Source: Aquabacter spiritensis
GTDB lineage: Bacteria > Pseudomonadota > Alphaproteobacteria > Rhizobiales > Xanthobacteraceae
DNA: 64,000 bases
Assembly (NCBI RefSeq): GCF_004346185.1
Contig: NZ_SMAI01000018.1
Location: forward strand, 44,177 to 108,176
Direction of reading: 5' to 3'
Below are positions 25,743 through 35,647 of this stretch, piece by piece. The position numbers were made by a program, and so were the translations under genes. Position 1 is the stretch's first letter. Each line of letters begins with the position of its first letter. The notes below the pieces were generated by a model that did not search any database, was not told the origin of the DNA, and saw only the letters and a program-made list of their open reading frames with translations.

Positions 25743-27089
25743 CTATTCCGCGGCGTCGAGATTTTCTTCCGCGCTCTGCCCCACCGGACGCCCGACGCTC
25801 TCATAGACGAAGCCGAGCTGCGCCATCTGGTCCGGCACATAGATGTTGCGCAGGTCGACCAGAACGGGCTGGCGCAGGATCGCCTTCATCCGGTCGAAAT
25901 CGAGGGCGCGGAAGGCGTCCCATTCGGTCACGATGACGAGGCAGTCGGCATCCTGCGCAACGTCATAGGGGCCGGTGCCGTATTCGACCGCGGCGGGCAG
26001 AACTTTCCTGGCCTCGTCCATCCCCTCCGGGTCGAAGGCCCGCACGCGCATGCCCTTGTCGAGGAGCGCGTGGATGATCGACAGAGCCGGACTGTCCCGC
26101 ATGTCGTCGGTGTTGGGCTTGAAGGTCAGGCCGAGGATCGCCGCCGTCCGCCCCCGGACCTGGCCGCCGAGCGCCTTTTCGACCTTCCGCGCAATGGCGA
26201 GCTTGCGCACGTCGTTGACCGCGATCACGGTCTCGACGATGCGCAGCGGCGTGCCGACCTGCTGCGCCGTGCGCGTCAGAGCGAGCGTATCCTTAGGGAA
26301 GCAGGAACCGCCATAGCCCGGTCCGGCATGGAGAAATTTCGCCCCGATGCGGTTGTCGAGGCCGATGCCGCGCGCCACGTCCTGAACGTTCGCCCCGACC
26401 TGCTCGCACAAGTCGGCCATCTCGTTGATGAAGGTGATCTTCATGGCGAGGAAGGCGTTTCCGGCATATTTGATCAGCTCGGACGTCCGCCGGGCAGTGA
26501 ACATCAGCGGCAGCTGGTTGAGCGAGAGCGGCCGGTAGAGCGCGGCCATCACGGACCGGGCACGCGGATCCTCGGTGCCCACGACGACCCGGTCGGGCCG
26601 CTTGAAATCCTCGATCGCCGCGCCTTCGCGCAGGAATTCGGGATTCGACACCACCGAAATGTCGGCCTCGGGCCGGGTCTCCCGGATCACCCGCTCGACC
26701 TCGTCGCCGGTCCCCACCGGCACCGTCGACTTCGTAACCACCACGGTGAAGCCTTCCGCGACCGCAGCAATCTCGCGGGCGGCGGCAAAGACATAGCTGA
26801 GGTCGGCGTGCCCGTCGCCGCGCCGCGAGGGCGTGCCCACGGCGATGAAGACGGTCTCGGCCTCCTTCACGGCGCGGGTGAGGTCGGTGTCGAAGTCGAG
26901 CCGTCCGGCGGCGCAATTGCGCGCCACGAGTTCGTCGAGACCCGGCTCGAAGATCGGGATCCGCCCTTCGCGGAGCATGGCGATCTTGCCCGCATCCTTA
27001 TCGATGCAGGTGACGTGGTGGCCGAAATCGGCGAAGCACGCGCCGGATACCAGCCCCACATAGCCCGTCCCGATCATTGCAACCCGCAT
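25743..27089 (-). CDS. ugd: UDP-glucose 6-dehydrogenase
   Basis: Oxidises UDP-glucose to UDP-glucuronate for exopolysaccharide or lipid modification. The 448-residue protein starts MRVAMIGTGYVGLVSGACFA at 27089, preceded by AGAGGGCG; the frame extends ten codons further. NAD binding is GTGYVGLV. The catalytic cysteine sits in GPGYGGSCFPKDTLAL. Central KYAGNAFLAMKITFINEMAD and C-terminal LGLTFKPNTDDMRDSPAL are intact. It stands alone, with an AT-rich region upstream shared with the divergent cysQ. Confidence 0.96.
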   Translation of the reverse strand: MRVAMIGTGYVGLVSGACFADFGHHVTCIDKDAGKIAMLREGRIPIFEPGLDELVARNCAAGRLDFDTDLTRAVKEAETVFIAVGTPSRRGDGHADLSYVFAAAREIAAVAEGFTVVVTKSTVPVGTGDEVERVIRETRPEADISVVSNPEFLREGAAIEDFKRPDRVVVGTEDPRARSVMAALYRPLSLNQLPLMFTARRTSELIKYAGNAFLAMKITFINEMADLCEQVGANVQDVARGIGLDNRIGAKFLHAGPGYGGSCFPKDTLALTRTAQQVGTPLRIVETVIAVNDVRKLAIARKVEKALGGQVRGRTAAILGLTFKPNTDDMRDSPALSIIHALLDKGMRVRAFDPEGMDEARKVLPAAVEYGTGPYDVAQDADCLVIVTEWDAFRALDFDRMKAILRQPVLVDLRNIYVPDQMAQLGFVYESVGRPVGQSAEENLDAAE

Positions 27090-27424
27090 GCCGTCGCCCT
27101 CTTGTCGCTGTCCGAACACCTGCCGGGATAATGATGCGGCGTTTATAACAACAACACGGCAGCGTCCCCTGAAATATGACGCCGTCTAACACATAAAACA
27201 CAATATTATTGCGTAAAAATTATTAATCACCACAAAAATATTGCAAATCTCTGCGGCGACGCTTAGGGATCGAACGGCTCGGCGCGCCTTGGATCCCTCC
27301 CCAGCGAGAGCGTTCGGTGGTATCCGGCGTTCGGTGGTATCCGGCTTTCGCCGAAACAGAACTGGTTTGGACCGGCAGATCCGCGGCACCCGTCGCGAAA
27401 CTCCGGTTGGTTTGGGAAACGGGC
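27090..27424. other. AT-rich divergent promoter region between ugd and cysQ
   Basis: These 335 bases contain the most AT-rich stretch of the window (about 27185-27250, with runs such as AATATTATTGCG and AAAAATTATTAATC). Such stretches are usual targets of nucleoid proteins or MucR-type regulators, but no specific site can be named. Closer to cysQ is an exact 17-bp tandem duplication (listed separately). No gene or RNA is seen. Confidence 0.6.
27312..27345. repeat. Exact 17-bp tandem duplication upstream of cysQ
   Basis: GTTCGGTGGTATCCGGC occurs twice without a gap (27312-27328 and 27329-27345), ending 79 bases before the chosen cysQ start. Confidence 0.9.
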
Positions 27425-28264
27425 ATGTCCACGCGCGCCGCTGCTAGTCTTCTTCTGCCCGATCTCATGCGCCTCGTCGTGTCCGCCGGCGCCGCGATCC
27501 TGGACGTCTATGCCACCGACTTTACCATTGCGCACAAAGCGGACAATTCTGCCGTAACGGAAGCCGACCTTCGGGCCGAGGCCATCCTCCTCGAGGGGCT
27601 GGCACTCCTGTCCCCCGGCGTCGCGGTGGTGGCCGAGGAGCAGGTGTCCGCCGGGGGACCCGCTTGCGCGGCGCCAATCTTCTATCTGGTGGACCCGCTC
27701 GACGGCACCCGCGAGTTCGTCTCGCGCAACGGCGAGTTCACCGTGAATGTCGCTTTGGTGGAGGACGGGTGCCCGGTCGCCGGACTGGTCTACGCCCCGG
27801 CGCTCGGGATCCTCTATGGCGGCGTGGTCGGCGCGGGCGCGGCCAAGCATCGGATCGAGTCCGGCAGGATCGGCCCCGCCGAAGCGATCACGGTGCGCGC
27901 AGCCGCGCTCGACGCGCTGGCCGTGCTGGCGAGCCGGTCCCATGCCGATGCGGCGACCCGAAGCTGGATCGACCGCCTGCCCGGCGCCAGCGTGCTGTCG
28001 GCGGGCTCCTCGCTGAAATTCGGCCTGATCGCCGAGGGACGCGCCGATCTGTATCCGCGCTTCGGTCGAACCATGGAATGGGACACGGCGGCGGGCGATG
28101 CCGTCCTGCGGGCGGCGGGCGGCTGCGTCGTCTGCCGCGACGGGCTGCCCCTGCGCTACGGCAAGGACACCCGGACCGACGACGCCCCGTTCGCGAACCC
28201 GCATTTCGTGGCTTATGGCGATCCTCGGCTGGCGCCGCTCGCCATTCTTCCGGTGGAGGGGTGA
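27425..28264 (+). CDS. cysQ: 3'(2'),5'-bisphosphate nucleotidase CysQ
   Basis: Removes adenosine 3',5'-bisphosphate formed by PAPS-using enzymes. The 279-residue protein starts at 27425 ([20 protein letters not shown]). Inositol monophosphatase-fold signatures are complete: [32 protein letters not shown] (metal-binding DPLDGT) and [18 protein letters not shown] (WDTAAGD). It is the first gene of the cysQ-cysD-cysNC row, so PAPS formation and removal of its by-product are co-expressed. The frame opens back to 27317 across the 17-bp duplication, but that part has no family similarity that I can see. Confidence 0.94.
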   Translation: MSTRAAASLLLPDLMRLVVSAGAAILDVYATDFTIAHKADNSAVTEADLRAEAILLEGLALLSPGVAVVAEEQVSAGGPACAAPIFYLVDPLDGTREFVSRNGEFTVNVALVEDGCPVAGLVYAPALGILYGGVVGAGAAKHRIESGRIGPAEAITVRAAALDALAVLASRSHADAATRSWIDRLPGASVLSAGSSLKFGLIAEGRADLYPRFGRTMEWDTAAGDAVLRAAGGCVVCRDGLPLRYGKDTRTDDAPFANPHFVAYGDPRLAPLAILPVEG

Positions 28265-28269
28265 CGACG

Positions 28270-29205
28270 ATGGTTCAGCTTTCCCCCACCCCCACCCCGG
28301 CCCCTGCCCGGCTGTCGCATCTCCAGCGCCTCGAGGCGGAATCGATCCACATCCTGCGCGAGGTCGCCGCGGAATCGGCCAATCCCGTCATGCTGTATTC
28401 GATCGGCAAAGATTCGGCCGTCATGCTGCATCTCGCGGTGAAGGCATTCTATCCGGCCCGCCCGCCCTTCCCCCTGCTCCACATCGACACCGGCTGGAAG
28501 TTTCGCGACATGATCGCCTTCCGCGACCGCATGGCCGCGGACCTGGATTTCCGCCTGATCGTCCATACCAACAGCGCGGGCGCGGCACGCGGCATCAATC
28601 CGTTCGATCACGGCTCCTCGCTCTACACCGCGATCATGAAGACCGAAGCGTTGAAGGAGGCCTTGAGCCTGCATGGCTTCGACGCGGCGTTCGGCGGCGC
28701 CCGGCGGGACGAGGAGAAGAGCCGGGCCAAGGAACGCATCTTCTCGTTTCGCAGCGCCAGTCACGCCTGGGACCCGAAGACCCAGCGGCCGGAACTCTGG
28801 AACCTCTACAATACGCGGGTCCGGCCGGGGGAATCGATCCGCGTCTTTCCGCTCTCCAACTGGACCGAGTTGGATATCTGGCAATATATCCAGGCCGAGC
28901 GCATCCCCATCGTCCCGCTTTATTATGCGGCGGAACGGCCGGTCGTGTGGCGCGACGGCCAGATGATCATGGTCGACGATGCGCGCCTGCCTCTCTCCCC
29001 CGGTGAGGTGCCGGAGCTTCGCAAAGTGCGCTTCCGCACGCTCGGCTGCTATCCCCTCACCGCCGCCGTCGACAGCGATGCCGACACGCTGGAGGCGATC
29101 GTCGCCGAAATGCGCGTCGCCCGGACGTCGGAGCGCGCGGGCCGGCTGATCGATCACGACGAGGCGGCCTCGATGGAAAAGAAGAAGCGGGAGGGCTATT
29201 TCTGA
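28270..29205 (+). CDS. cysD: Sulfate adenylyltransferase subunit 2
   Basis: ATP sulfurylase catalytic subunit; with CysN it forms adenosine 5'-phosphosulfate from sulfate and ATP. The 311-residue protein begins [20 protein letters not shown]. It has the PP-loop [19 protein letters not shown], then [19 protein letters not shown] and [20 protein letters not shown], and ends in [10 protein letters not shown], the standard terminus. The ATG lies 5 bases after the cysQ stop with GGAGGGG upstream; a GTG at 28261 overlaps that stop but has poorer spacing. It shares one base with cysNC (TGATG). Confidence 0.97.
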   Translation: MVQLSPTPTPAPARLSHLQRLEAESIHILREVAAESANPVMLYSIGKDSAVMLHLAVKAFYPARPPFPLLHIDTGWKFRDMIAFRDRMAADLDFRLIVHTNSAGAARGINPFDHGSSLYTAIMKTEALKEALSLHGFDAAFGGARRDEEKSRAKERIFSFRSASHAWDPKTQRPELWNLYNTRVRPGESIRVFPLSNWTELDIWQYIQAERIPIVPLYYAAERPVVWRDGQMIMVDDARLPLSPGEVPELRKVRFRTLGCYPLTAAVDSDADTLEAIVAEMRVARTSERAGRLIDHDEAASMEKKKREGYF

Positions 29206-31109
29206 TGCGGGCCGCGCCGTCTCCGGACCTTGTCGCGTCCGACACCAAGGGCCTTCTGCGCTTTCTCACCTGCGGCAGCGTGGATGACGGAAAGTCGACC
29301 CTGATCGGCCGCCTGCTCTACGACACGAAGCTCCTGCTCGACGATCAGGTCGCCGCGCTGGCCCGCGACTCGAAGAAGTTCGGCACGGCGGGAGACGACC
29401 TCGATTTCGCGCTTCTGGTCGACGGGCTCGCGGCCGAGCGCGAGCAGGGCATCACCATCGACGTCGCCTACCGCTTCTTCGCGACCGAGAGGCGCAAATT
29501 CATCGTCGCCGACACGCCGGGCCACGAACAATATACCCGCAACATGGCGACCGGCGCCTCCAATTCCGACCTCGCCATCCTCCTCGTCGACGCGCGCCAC
29601 GGCCTCCTGCCCCAGACGCGCCGGCATTCCTTCATCGTTTCGCTGCTCGGCATTCGCCACGTCGTGCTGGCTGTGAACAAGATCGATCTCGTGGACTTTT
29701 CGCAGGCCACGTTCGACGCCATCGTCGCGGACTATCGGGCCATGGCCGCCGGGCTCGGCTTCGAGACCGTCCATGCCTTACCGCTCTCCGCCCGCCACGG
29801 CGACAACGTGCTCGCGCCGAGCCCCCGCACGCCGTGGTACGATGGCCCCGGTCTGTTGCCTTATCTCGAAGAGATCGAGGTGGACCGGGCCGAAAGCGCG
29901 CCGTTCCGCATGCCGGTCCAGTGGGTGAATCGCCCCAATCTGGATTTCCGCGGCTTTTCCGGCTCGATCGTCGGCGGCCGCGTGCAGCCGGGCGACCGGA
30001 TTGTGGTGGCCCGCACCGGGCATGTCTCGCGGGTGAAGTCGATCGTGACCGCCGATGGCGAACTCGCCGAAGCCGGCGCCGGACAAGCGGTCACCCTGAC
30101 CCTGGAGGATGAGATCGACGTTTCGCGCGGCGACCTCCTCGCCGCTGCCGATGCGCGTCCGGAGCTTGCCGACCAGTTCGCGGCGCACGTCATCTGGATG
30201 CACGAGGACCCGCTGGCCCCCGGCCGGCCGCTCCTCCTGAAGATCGGAACGCGCACCGTGGGCGCGAGCATCAATGCCGTCCGAAACCGGATCGACATAG
30301 ACAGCTTCGCCCCGCAGCCGGCCCGCAGCCTTGCCCTCAACGAGGTGGGCGAGGTGCATATCGGGCTGCGGGATGCGGTCCCGTTCGATCCCTATGCGAG
30401 CTGCCAGGGCACCGGTGCCTTCATCCTGATCGATCGCCACACCAACCAGACGGTGGGCGCCGGCATGGTGCGCGCCGGCCTGCGCCGGGCGACCAATATC
30501 CATTGGCAGGACCTGAAGGTCTCGAAGACGGCGCGCGCCGCGCTCAACCACCAGAAGCCGGTCGTGCTCTGGTTCACCGGCCTCTCCGGAGCGGGGAAGT
30601 CGACCATCGCCACCTTGGTCGAAAAGAAGCTCCATGCCGCCTCGCGGCACACTTATGTGCTCGACGGCGACAATGTCCGCCACGGGCTCAACAAGGATCT
30701 CGGCTTTACCGATGCCGACCGGGTGGAGAATATCCGGCGCGTCGCGGAGGTCGCGAAGCTGTTCGCCGATGCCGGTCTGATCGTGATCGTTTCCTTCATC
30801 TCGCCGTTCCGCACCGAGCGCGGCTTCGCCCGCGATCTGCTCGGGCCGCGCGAATTCGTCGAGATCTATGTCGACACGCCGATCGAGGTGGCCGAGGCGC
30901 GCGATGCCAAGGGGCTCTATCGCAAGGCGCGCGAAGGCCTGATCAAGAATTTCACCGGGATCGACAGCGCCTATGAGCCGCCGCTCGCGCCCGAATTGCG
31001 GCTTTCCGGCGGGACGCGGAGCGCCGAGGATCTGGCCGACGAGGTCATCGCCTATCTCGGCGAGAACGGCTATCTGGAGCGGGCCGAGGATCTGGACTGG
31101 ACCATCTGA
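29205..31109 (+). CDS. cysNC: Fused sulfate adenylyltransferase subunit 1 / adenylylsulfate kinase (CysNC)
   Basis: Bifunctional 634-residue protein. Residues 1-440 are the CysN GTPase that drives APS formation: P-loop [33 protein letters not shown], and [10 protein letters not shown]. Residues from about 445 are CysC (APS kinase), with P-loop [35 protein letters not shown] and [17 protein letters not shown]. The fusion couples APS synthesis to PAPS synthesis, as in NodQ-type proteins of rhizobia. The reading frame starts on the last base of the cysD stop. There is no adjacent cysH or sulfite reductase gene. Confidence 0.97.
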   Translation: MRAAPSPDLVASDTKGLLRFLTCGSVDDGKSTLIGRLLYDTKLLLDDQVAALARDSKKFGTAGDDLDFALLVDGLAAEREQGITIDVAYRFFATERRKFIVADTPGHEQYTRNMATGASNSDLAILLVDARHGLLPQTRRHSFIVSLLGIRHVVLAVNKIDLVDFSQATFDAIVADYRAMAAGLGFETVHALPLSARHGDNVLAPSPRTPWYDGPGLLPYLEEIEVDRAESAPFRMPVQWVNRPNLDFRGFSGSIVGGRVQPGDRIVVARTGHVSRVKSIVTADGELAEAGAGQAVTLTLEDEIDVSRGDLLAAADARPELADQFAAHVIWMHEDPLAPGRPLLLKIGTRTVGASINAVRNRIDIDSFAPQPARSLALNEVGEVHIGLRDAVPFDPYASCQGTGAFILIDRHTNQTVGAGMVRAGLRRATNIHWQDLKVSKTARAALNHQKPVVLWFTGLSGAGKSTIATLVEKKLHAASRHTYVLDGDNVRHGLNKDLGFTDADRVENIRRVAEVAKLFADAGLIVIVSFISPFRTERGFARDLLGPREFVEIYVDTPIEVAEARDAKGLYRKAREGLIKNFTGIDSAYEPPLAPELRLSGGTRSAEDLADEVIAYLGENGYLERAEDLDWTI

Positions 31110-31131
31110 GGCCCGTTCGGGGGGTGATTGC

Positions 31132-32106
31132 GTGCCTTTCCTTCCTGTGGCGGCGCTCGCGCTTCTGATCGAGGCGGCCGTTGGCTATCCCGCCCGCCTG
31201 CTGCCGCGCATCGGCCATCCGGTCATCTGGATCGGACGCCTCATCGCGGCTCTCGACGACCGGCTCAATCGGCCGGATCGTTCGTTTGCGGCGCGGCGCG
31301 TCCGCGGCATCGCCGCCCTCCTCGTCATCCTCGCCGCGGCGGCCCTTCCCTGCGCGCTGCTCCAGCATGTCCTGCTCGCGCTGCCGCTCGGGCTGATCGG
31401 GCTTGCCATCCTCGCCTCTTCGCTCCTGGCGCAGCGCTCGCTTCATGCCCATGTCGCCGCGGTGGCGCAGGCGCTGGAGGATGAGGGTCTCGCGGCGGGA
31501 CGGGCCGCGGTCTCGCAGATCGTCGGACGCGATCCGGCCCAGCTCGACGTCGCCGGCGTGTCGCGCGCGGCGATCGAGAGCCTCGCGGAGAATTTTTCAG
31601 ACGGCATCGTGGCGCCGGCTTTCTGGCTCGCCATCGGCGGTCTGCCGGGAGCGGCCGCCTATAAGGCGGTCAATACCGCCGACAGCATGATCGGCCATAA
31701 GACGCCGCGCCACCAGGCGTTCGGCTGGGCCGCGGCGCGCCTGGACGATCTCGTCAATCTTCCCGCCTCGCGCCTGTCGGGCCTGCTCCTGGTCGCGGCG
31801 GCGCGCACGCAGCCCGGCGCCTCGGCGGCGGGGGCGTGGCGCGCCATGCGGCGCGATGCGCCGCGGCACCGGTCGCCCAATGCGGGCTGGCCGGAGGCGG
31901 CCATGGCCGGCGCCCTGGGTATCGCAATCGCGGGACCGCGGTCTTACGGAGGCGTGCCGGTCGATGCCGCCTTCATGGGGGACGGACGGCGCGAGATCGG
32001 GCCGGCCGACATCAGGGCGGCGCTGCGGCTCTACCGCCGCGCCGATGCCCTGCTCGTCGGCGCGCTCTCGCTCGGCGCGCTGGCAACGCTCATCGCGCCA
32101 GGCTGA
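31132..32106 (+). CDS. cobD: Adenosylcobinamide-phosphate synthase (CbiB/CobD)
   Basis: Integral membrane enzyme joining the aminopropanol arm to adenosylcobyric acid. The GTG at 31132 gives [20 protein letters not shown], matching the family N-terminus; the frame runs further back into cysNC. Conserved blocks are [50 protein letters not shown] and [17 protein letters not shown]. It lies 22 bases after cysNC and so may ride on the sulfate operon transcript, separate from the other cob genes. Its end overlaps the end of cobQ by 17 bases in convergent orientation. Confidence 0.94.
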   Translation: MPFLPVAALALLIEAAVGYPARLLPRIGHPVIWIGRLIAALDDRLNRPDRSFAARRVRGIAALLVILAAAALPCALLQHVLLALPLGLIGLAILASSLLAQRSLHAHVAAVAQALEDEGLAAGRAAVSQIVGRDPAQLDVAGVSRAAIESLAENFSDGIVAPAFWLAIGGLPGAAAYKAVNTADSMIGHKTPRHQAFGWAAARLDDLVNLPASRLSGLLLVAAARTQPGASAAGAWRAMRRDAPRHRSPNAGWPEAAMAGALGIAIAGPRSYGGVPVDAAFMGDGRREIGPADIRAALRLYRRADALLVGALSLGALATLIAPG

Positions 32107-33544
32107 GGAGCCGGTCCAGGTCGATAGAAGCGGCGAGATGGGCCGCCAAAGCGTCCAACGTCGCCTCGATCTGGGCGTCATAGCCGATCTGCGACGGCCC
32201 GGCGCCGAGCTGCGCCAGCCAGGCCGCCCGCTGGGCATCGTCGGCGAACAGGCCGTGGACATAGCTGCCGGCGATCCGGCCGGAGGCGGAGACCGCGCCG
32301 TCGGCGCGCCCGTCGGCGAGCCGGGCGAAGGGGCGCGCCGCATCGGGGCCGGCGGTCTCGCCCATATGCATCTCGTAACCGCGGAAGGGCGCGTCCAGCC
32401 AGGAGCGCCCGGTCACCTCGGTCAGTGTCTTGCCCGCCGTCAGTATGGTCGCGACGTCGAGCAGGCCGAGCCCGCGCGTCGTGCCGGGCGGTCCTTCGAC
32501 GCCGTCGGGATCGGCGATGCGCGTGCCGAGAATCTGATAGCCTCCGCACAGGCCCATCACCCGTCCGCCTCGCCGGGCGAAGGCGATGATGTCGTGATGG
32601 AGGCCGCCGGCCCGCAGCGCGTCGAGATCGGCCCGCGTCGCCTTCGAGCCGACCAGCAGGACGAGGTCGGCGTCCGGCGGAAGGGTATCGCGCGGGCTCA
32701 GCCGGCATATGTCGAGAGCCGGCTCGGCATCCAGCGGATCGAGGTCGTCGAAATTCGATACATGGGGCAGGATCGGGACGCAGATCAGCCGCCGCGCGCC
32801 CTCTTTTCGCGGCCGGAGGGCATCGAGCGCGAGCGAATCCTCGGCCGGCAGCAGAGAAGCCTGGGCAAAGTGTGGCACGAGGCCGAGCGGCGCCCATCCG
32901 GTGCGCGTCGCGATCTGCCGCATGCCTTCGTCGAAAAGTTTAATATCCCCATGCATCCTATTGATAATGAATCCGCAAACCTGCCGTTCATCCTCTGGAT
33001 CAAGAACCGCTTTGGTCCCGACGAGGCTGGCGATGACGCCGCCGCGATGGATGTCGCCGATGATCGCCACGGGCACGTTTGCTGCGCGGGCGAAGCCCAT
33101 ATTGGCGATGTCGTTGGCCCGCAGATTGATCTCCGAGGCGCTCCCCGCCCCCTCCACCAGGACCAGATCGCACGCACTGCTGAGCCGGCTAAAACTCTCC
33201 AGGACAAACGGCAGAAGATCCCGCTTCATCGCCTGATACGCGGCCGCCCGGGCCGCGCCGAAGACGCGCCCCTGGACCACGATCTGGGCGCCGGCGGTGC
33301 CCTGCGGCTTCAGCAAAACCGGGTTCATGTCGACTTGCGGCGCACAGCGCGCGGCGCGCGCCTGGAGCGCCTGGGCGCGGCCGATCTCGCCGCCATCCGC
33401 GGTCACGGCGGCATTGTTCGACATGTTCTGCGGCTTGAACGGCCGCACCCGGAGGCCGCGATCGGTGAAGGCGCGGCACAGGCCGGCGACGAGGAGCGAC
33501 TTGCCGACGTCCGAGCCGGTGCCTTGAAACATCAGCGCGACCAT
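32090..33544 (-). CDS. cobQ: Cobyric acid synthase
   Basis: ATP- and glutamine-dependent amidation of the b, d, e and g carboxyls of adenosyl-cobyrinate diamide. The 484-residue protein begins [20 protein letters not shown] with the ATP-binding loop, then [20 protein letters not shown] and [20 protein letters not shown]. The C-terminal amidotransferase has the nucleophile in [13 protein letters not shown] and the His in [11 protein letters not shown]. It is the last gene of the hupE-cobP-cobO-cobQ operon. The frame continues upstream of 33544 but the residues there are not part of the family. Confidence 0.96.
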   Translation of the reverse strand: MVALMFQGTGSDVGKSLLVAGLCRAFTDRGLRVRPFKPQNMSNNAAVTADGGEIGRAQALQARAARCAPQVDMNPVLLKPQGTAGAQIVVQGRVFGAARAAAYQAMKRDLLPFVLESFSRLSSACDLVLVEGAGSASEINLRANDIANMGFARAANVPVAIIGDIHRGGVIASLVGTKAVLDPEDERQVCGFIINRMHGDIKLFDEGMRQIATRTGWAPLGLVPHFAQASLLPAEDSLALDALRPRKEGARRLICVPILPHVSNFDDLDPLDAEPALDICRLSPRDTLPPDADLVLLVGSKATRADLDALRAGGLHHDIIAFARRGGRVMGLCGGYQILGTRIADPDGVEGPPGTTRGLGLLDVATILTAGKTLTEVTGRSWLDAPFRGYEMHMGETAGPDAARPFARLADGRADGAVSASGRIAGSYVHGLFADDAQRAAWLAQLGAGPSQIGYDAQIEATLDALAAHLAASIDLDRLLSLAR

Positions 33545-33576
33545 ATCGGCTCCCGGCTCAATCTCGGCGCGAAGGG

Positions 33577-34227
33577 TCAGAATTCGATGCCGGCCTGCGC
33601 CTTCACGCCGGCGGCGAAATGGTGCTTCACCAGCGCCATTTCGGTCACGAGGTCGGCCACCGCCAGAAGATCCGGCTTGGCGTTGCGCCCGGTGACCACG
33701 ACATGGAGGTCGGGCCGGCGGTCGCGCAGCACCGCCACCACGTCGGCGAGGTCGAGATAGCCGTAGCGCAGCGCGATGTTGAGTTCGTCGAGGATCAGCA
33801 GAGACAGGCGGGGATCGGCCATCATCGCGCGGGCCTGGGCGAAGGCGCGGGCGGCGGCCGCCTTGTCGCGGGCGATGTCCTGGGTCTCCCAGGTGAAGCC
33901 CTCGCCCATCGCGTGCCAGTCCACCCGGTCGCCGAACGCCTGGAAGGCCTCCCGCTCCCCGGTCTGCCACGCCCCCTTGATGAACTGAACCACCCCCACG
34001 CGCCCGCCGCGCCCGAGCATGCGCAAAGCGAGGCCGAACGCGGCCGTGCTCTTGCCCTTGCCGGGCCCGGTATGGACGATGAGCAGCCCCTTCTCGCGGG
34101 TCTTCTCGGCGACCTCGGCGTCCTGGACGGCCTTGCGCTTGGCCATCTTCGCCTTGTGCCGCGCGGCCTCGTCGTCGGGTGCGCCCAAGGCGATCTTGCC
34201 GGGGTCTTCGCCGCTCGCGTCGCTCAT
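33577..34227 (-). CDS. cobO: Cob(I)yrinic acid a,c-diamide adenosyltransferase
   Basis: Adds the upper adenosyl ligand to cob(I)yrinate or cobinamide (BtuR/CobA type). The 216-residue protein starts [20 protein letters not shown] at 34227, overlapping the cobP stop by four bases. After a charged N-terminal helix comes the ATP loop [20 protein letters not shown], then [46 protein letters not shown] and [20 protein letters not shown]. All match the CobO family. Confidence 0.96.
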   Translation of the reverse strand: MSDASGEDPGKIALGAPDDEAARHKAKMAKRKAVQDAEVAEKTREKGLLIVHTGPGKGKSTAAFGLALRMLGRGGRVGVVQFIKGAWQTGEREAFQAFGDRVDWHAMGEGFTWETQDIARDKAAAARAFAQARAMMADPRLSLLILDELNIALRYGYLDLADVVAVLRDRRPDLHVVVTGRNAKPDLLAVADLVTEMALVKHHFAAGVKAQAGIEF

Positions 34228-34742
34228 GCCACGTCCTTTACCGTGAGAGGAAGGCCGGCCACCACCAGGATCACCCGGTCGGCGCGCGCCGCGACGGCCT
34301 GATTGAGGCGGCCGGCGCAGTCGCGAAACCGGCGCGCGAGCGCATTGTCCGGCACGATGCCGAAGCCGACTTCGTTGGCGACCAGCACCAGGTCCGCGGC
34401 GCGGGGGCGAAGAGCCGCCAGCAAAGCGGCCTCTTCCCGGGCGAGGTCGTGGTCCGCGAGCATATGGTTGGTCAGCCACAATGTCAGGCAATCGACCAGA
34501 ACCGGCTGCGCGGACGGCAGGTCGGCGAGCAGAGCGGCGACGTCGAACGGGCAGTCGTGGGTCTGCCAGCGCACATCGCGCCGCGCGCGGTGGATGTCGA
34601 TCCGCGTGGTCATTTCGGCATCGAACGCCTGCGCCGTCGCGACATAAGCGAGCGGCCCCGGGGATTGCTCCACCAGGGCCTCGGCATGGCGGCTCTTGCC
34701 CGAGCGGGCGCCGCCCAGGATCAGAATGATCCGGCCGGTCAC
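34224..34742 (-). CDS. cobP: Adenosylcobinamide kinase / guanylyltransferase (CobU/CobP)
   Basis: Bifunctional enzyme activating adenosylcobinamide for addition of the lower ligand. The 172-residue protein has the N-terminal P-loop [18 protein letters not shown], then [20 protein letters not shown] with the guanylylated-His region [19 protein letters not shown], and [20 protein letters not shown]. It sits 12 bases after hupE and overlaps cobO, so the four genes form one transcript under the B12 riboswitch. Confidence 0.95.
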   Translation of the reverse strand: MTGRIILILGGARSGKSRHAEALVEQSPGPLAYVATAQAFDAEMTTRIDIHRARRDVRWQTHDCPFDVAALLADLPSAQPVLVDCLTLWLTNHMLADHDLAREEAALLAALRPRAADLVLVANEVGFGIVPDNALARRFRDCAGRLNQAVAARADRVILVVAGLPLTVKDVA

Positions 34743-34754
34743 GGCCGGTCTCCG

Positions 34755-35366
34755 CTAGCCGGGCAGGATCTGGCCGGCCAAAACGGCGATGCCGATCCCG
34801 GCGACCGCCGCGCCGGCGAGCCGCGCATTCAGCGGTGCGATCGCAAGACCGCGGGCCGCCAGGGCGACGCCGACCGCGATGGCGCTCTGGATCACGAACA
34901 GGCCGGCGAGATAGGCGACGAGCGGCGTCGCCTCGGCGCCGAAGATCGACTCACCATAGGCATAGCCATGGAACAGCCCGGCCACCGCGAACAGGCCGGC
35001 CCAGACCGGCGTGCCGAGCGCCGCGCCGCGCGCCAGCAGCACGCCGATCAGCAGAACCGAAGCGGCGACCAGAAGTTCGGCGCCCGGAAGCGAAACGCCG
35101 GCGACATGGGCGAGCACGCCCACCATGGAGGCGCCGACAAAGGCCACCGGCAGCGCGAGGCTGAGGCCATAGGCGCCGGCCACCAGGCCGGCCGCCACGA
35201 TGAAGGCCAGATGATCGAGGCCGATCACGGGATGGCCGAGCCCGGACAGGAGGCCCTGGGAGAAAGTCCCCGGCAGCTCGCCGTCCATCATGTGGTGCGC
35301 ATGGGCCGGTGCGGCGAGCGCGGCGAGCGACAGCAAAGCGAGGGCGACACTGCGAGACCGGATCAT
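34755..35366 (-). CDS. hupE: HupE/UreJ family metal transporter, probably cobalt
   Basis: A 203-residue membrane protein with signal-like N-terminus (SVALALLSLAALAAPAHA), then the metal-binding family signature GLSGLGHPVIGLDHLAFIVA-type sequence (here GLLSGLGHPVIGLDHLAF) and a second motif LFHGYAYGES. About six membrane helices are visible. HupE/UreJ proteins move nickel or cobalt. Because this gene heads a B12 operon, lies directly downstream of a B12 riboswitch, and no hydrogenase or urease genes are near, cobalt is the likely cargo; this last point is inference. The start ATG has GGGAG nearby. Confidence 0.93.
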   Translation of the reverse strand: MIRSRSVALALLSLAALAAPAHAHHMMDGELPGTFSQGLLSGLGHPVIGLDHLAFIVAAGLVAGAYGLSLALPVAFVGASMVGVLAHVAGVSLPGAELLVAASVLLIGVLLARGAALGTPVWAGLFAVAGLFHGYAYGESIFGAEATPLVAYLAGLFVIQSAIAVGVALAARGLAIAPLNARLAGAAVAGIGIAVLAGQILPG

Positions 35367-35430
35367 CTTGGACTCCCTGCCCTCCCACCGAGGGCCGATT
35401 GGACTGCCCGCACGGCGGCGGGGTGGCGAT

Positions 35431-35587
35431 CTTCGGCAGGTCTCCTGGCTCGCGGTTCGTCGCCTCTCCCCGCCTTCCCGGAGCTGGGCTCCAGTGGCGC
35501 ACCGGGGAACGCTCACCGCCGACAGTTGCGGGGGCAGCTGCGGCATGGGGACGGATCCCGCACCGCATTCCCTTTTCATTCCCGAAG
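35431..35587 (-). promoter_or_regulatory. Cobalamin (B12) riboswitch upstream of hupE-cobPOQ
   Basis: Read on the minus strand, the element has all conserved parts: closing stem CTTCGG/CCGAAG at the two ends, AAAAGGGAATGCGGTGCGGG, the core GCTGCCCCCGCAACTGT (35522-35538), the B12 box GCCACTGG (35491-35498), GGGAAGGCGGGG, and the 3' end GAGACCTGCCG. It ends 64 bases before the hupE start. Adenosylcobalamin binding should switch the operon off. A small stem in the intervening leader (GCCCTC/GAGGGC) near the ribosome-binding site could be part of the expression platform. Confidence 0.96.
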
Positions 35588-35647
35588 GAAACCGACGACT
35601 CTGCCGACTATAGAGGCGCGCGCGTGCACTGCAACGGTCGCGATGGA

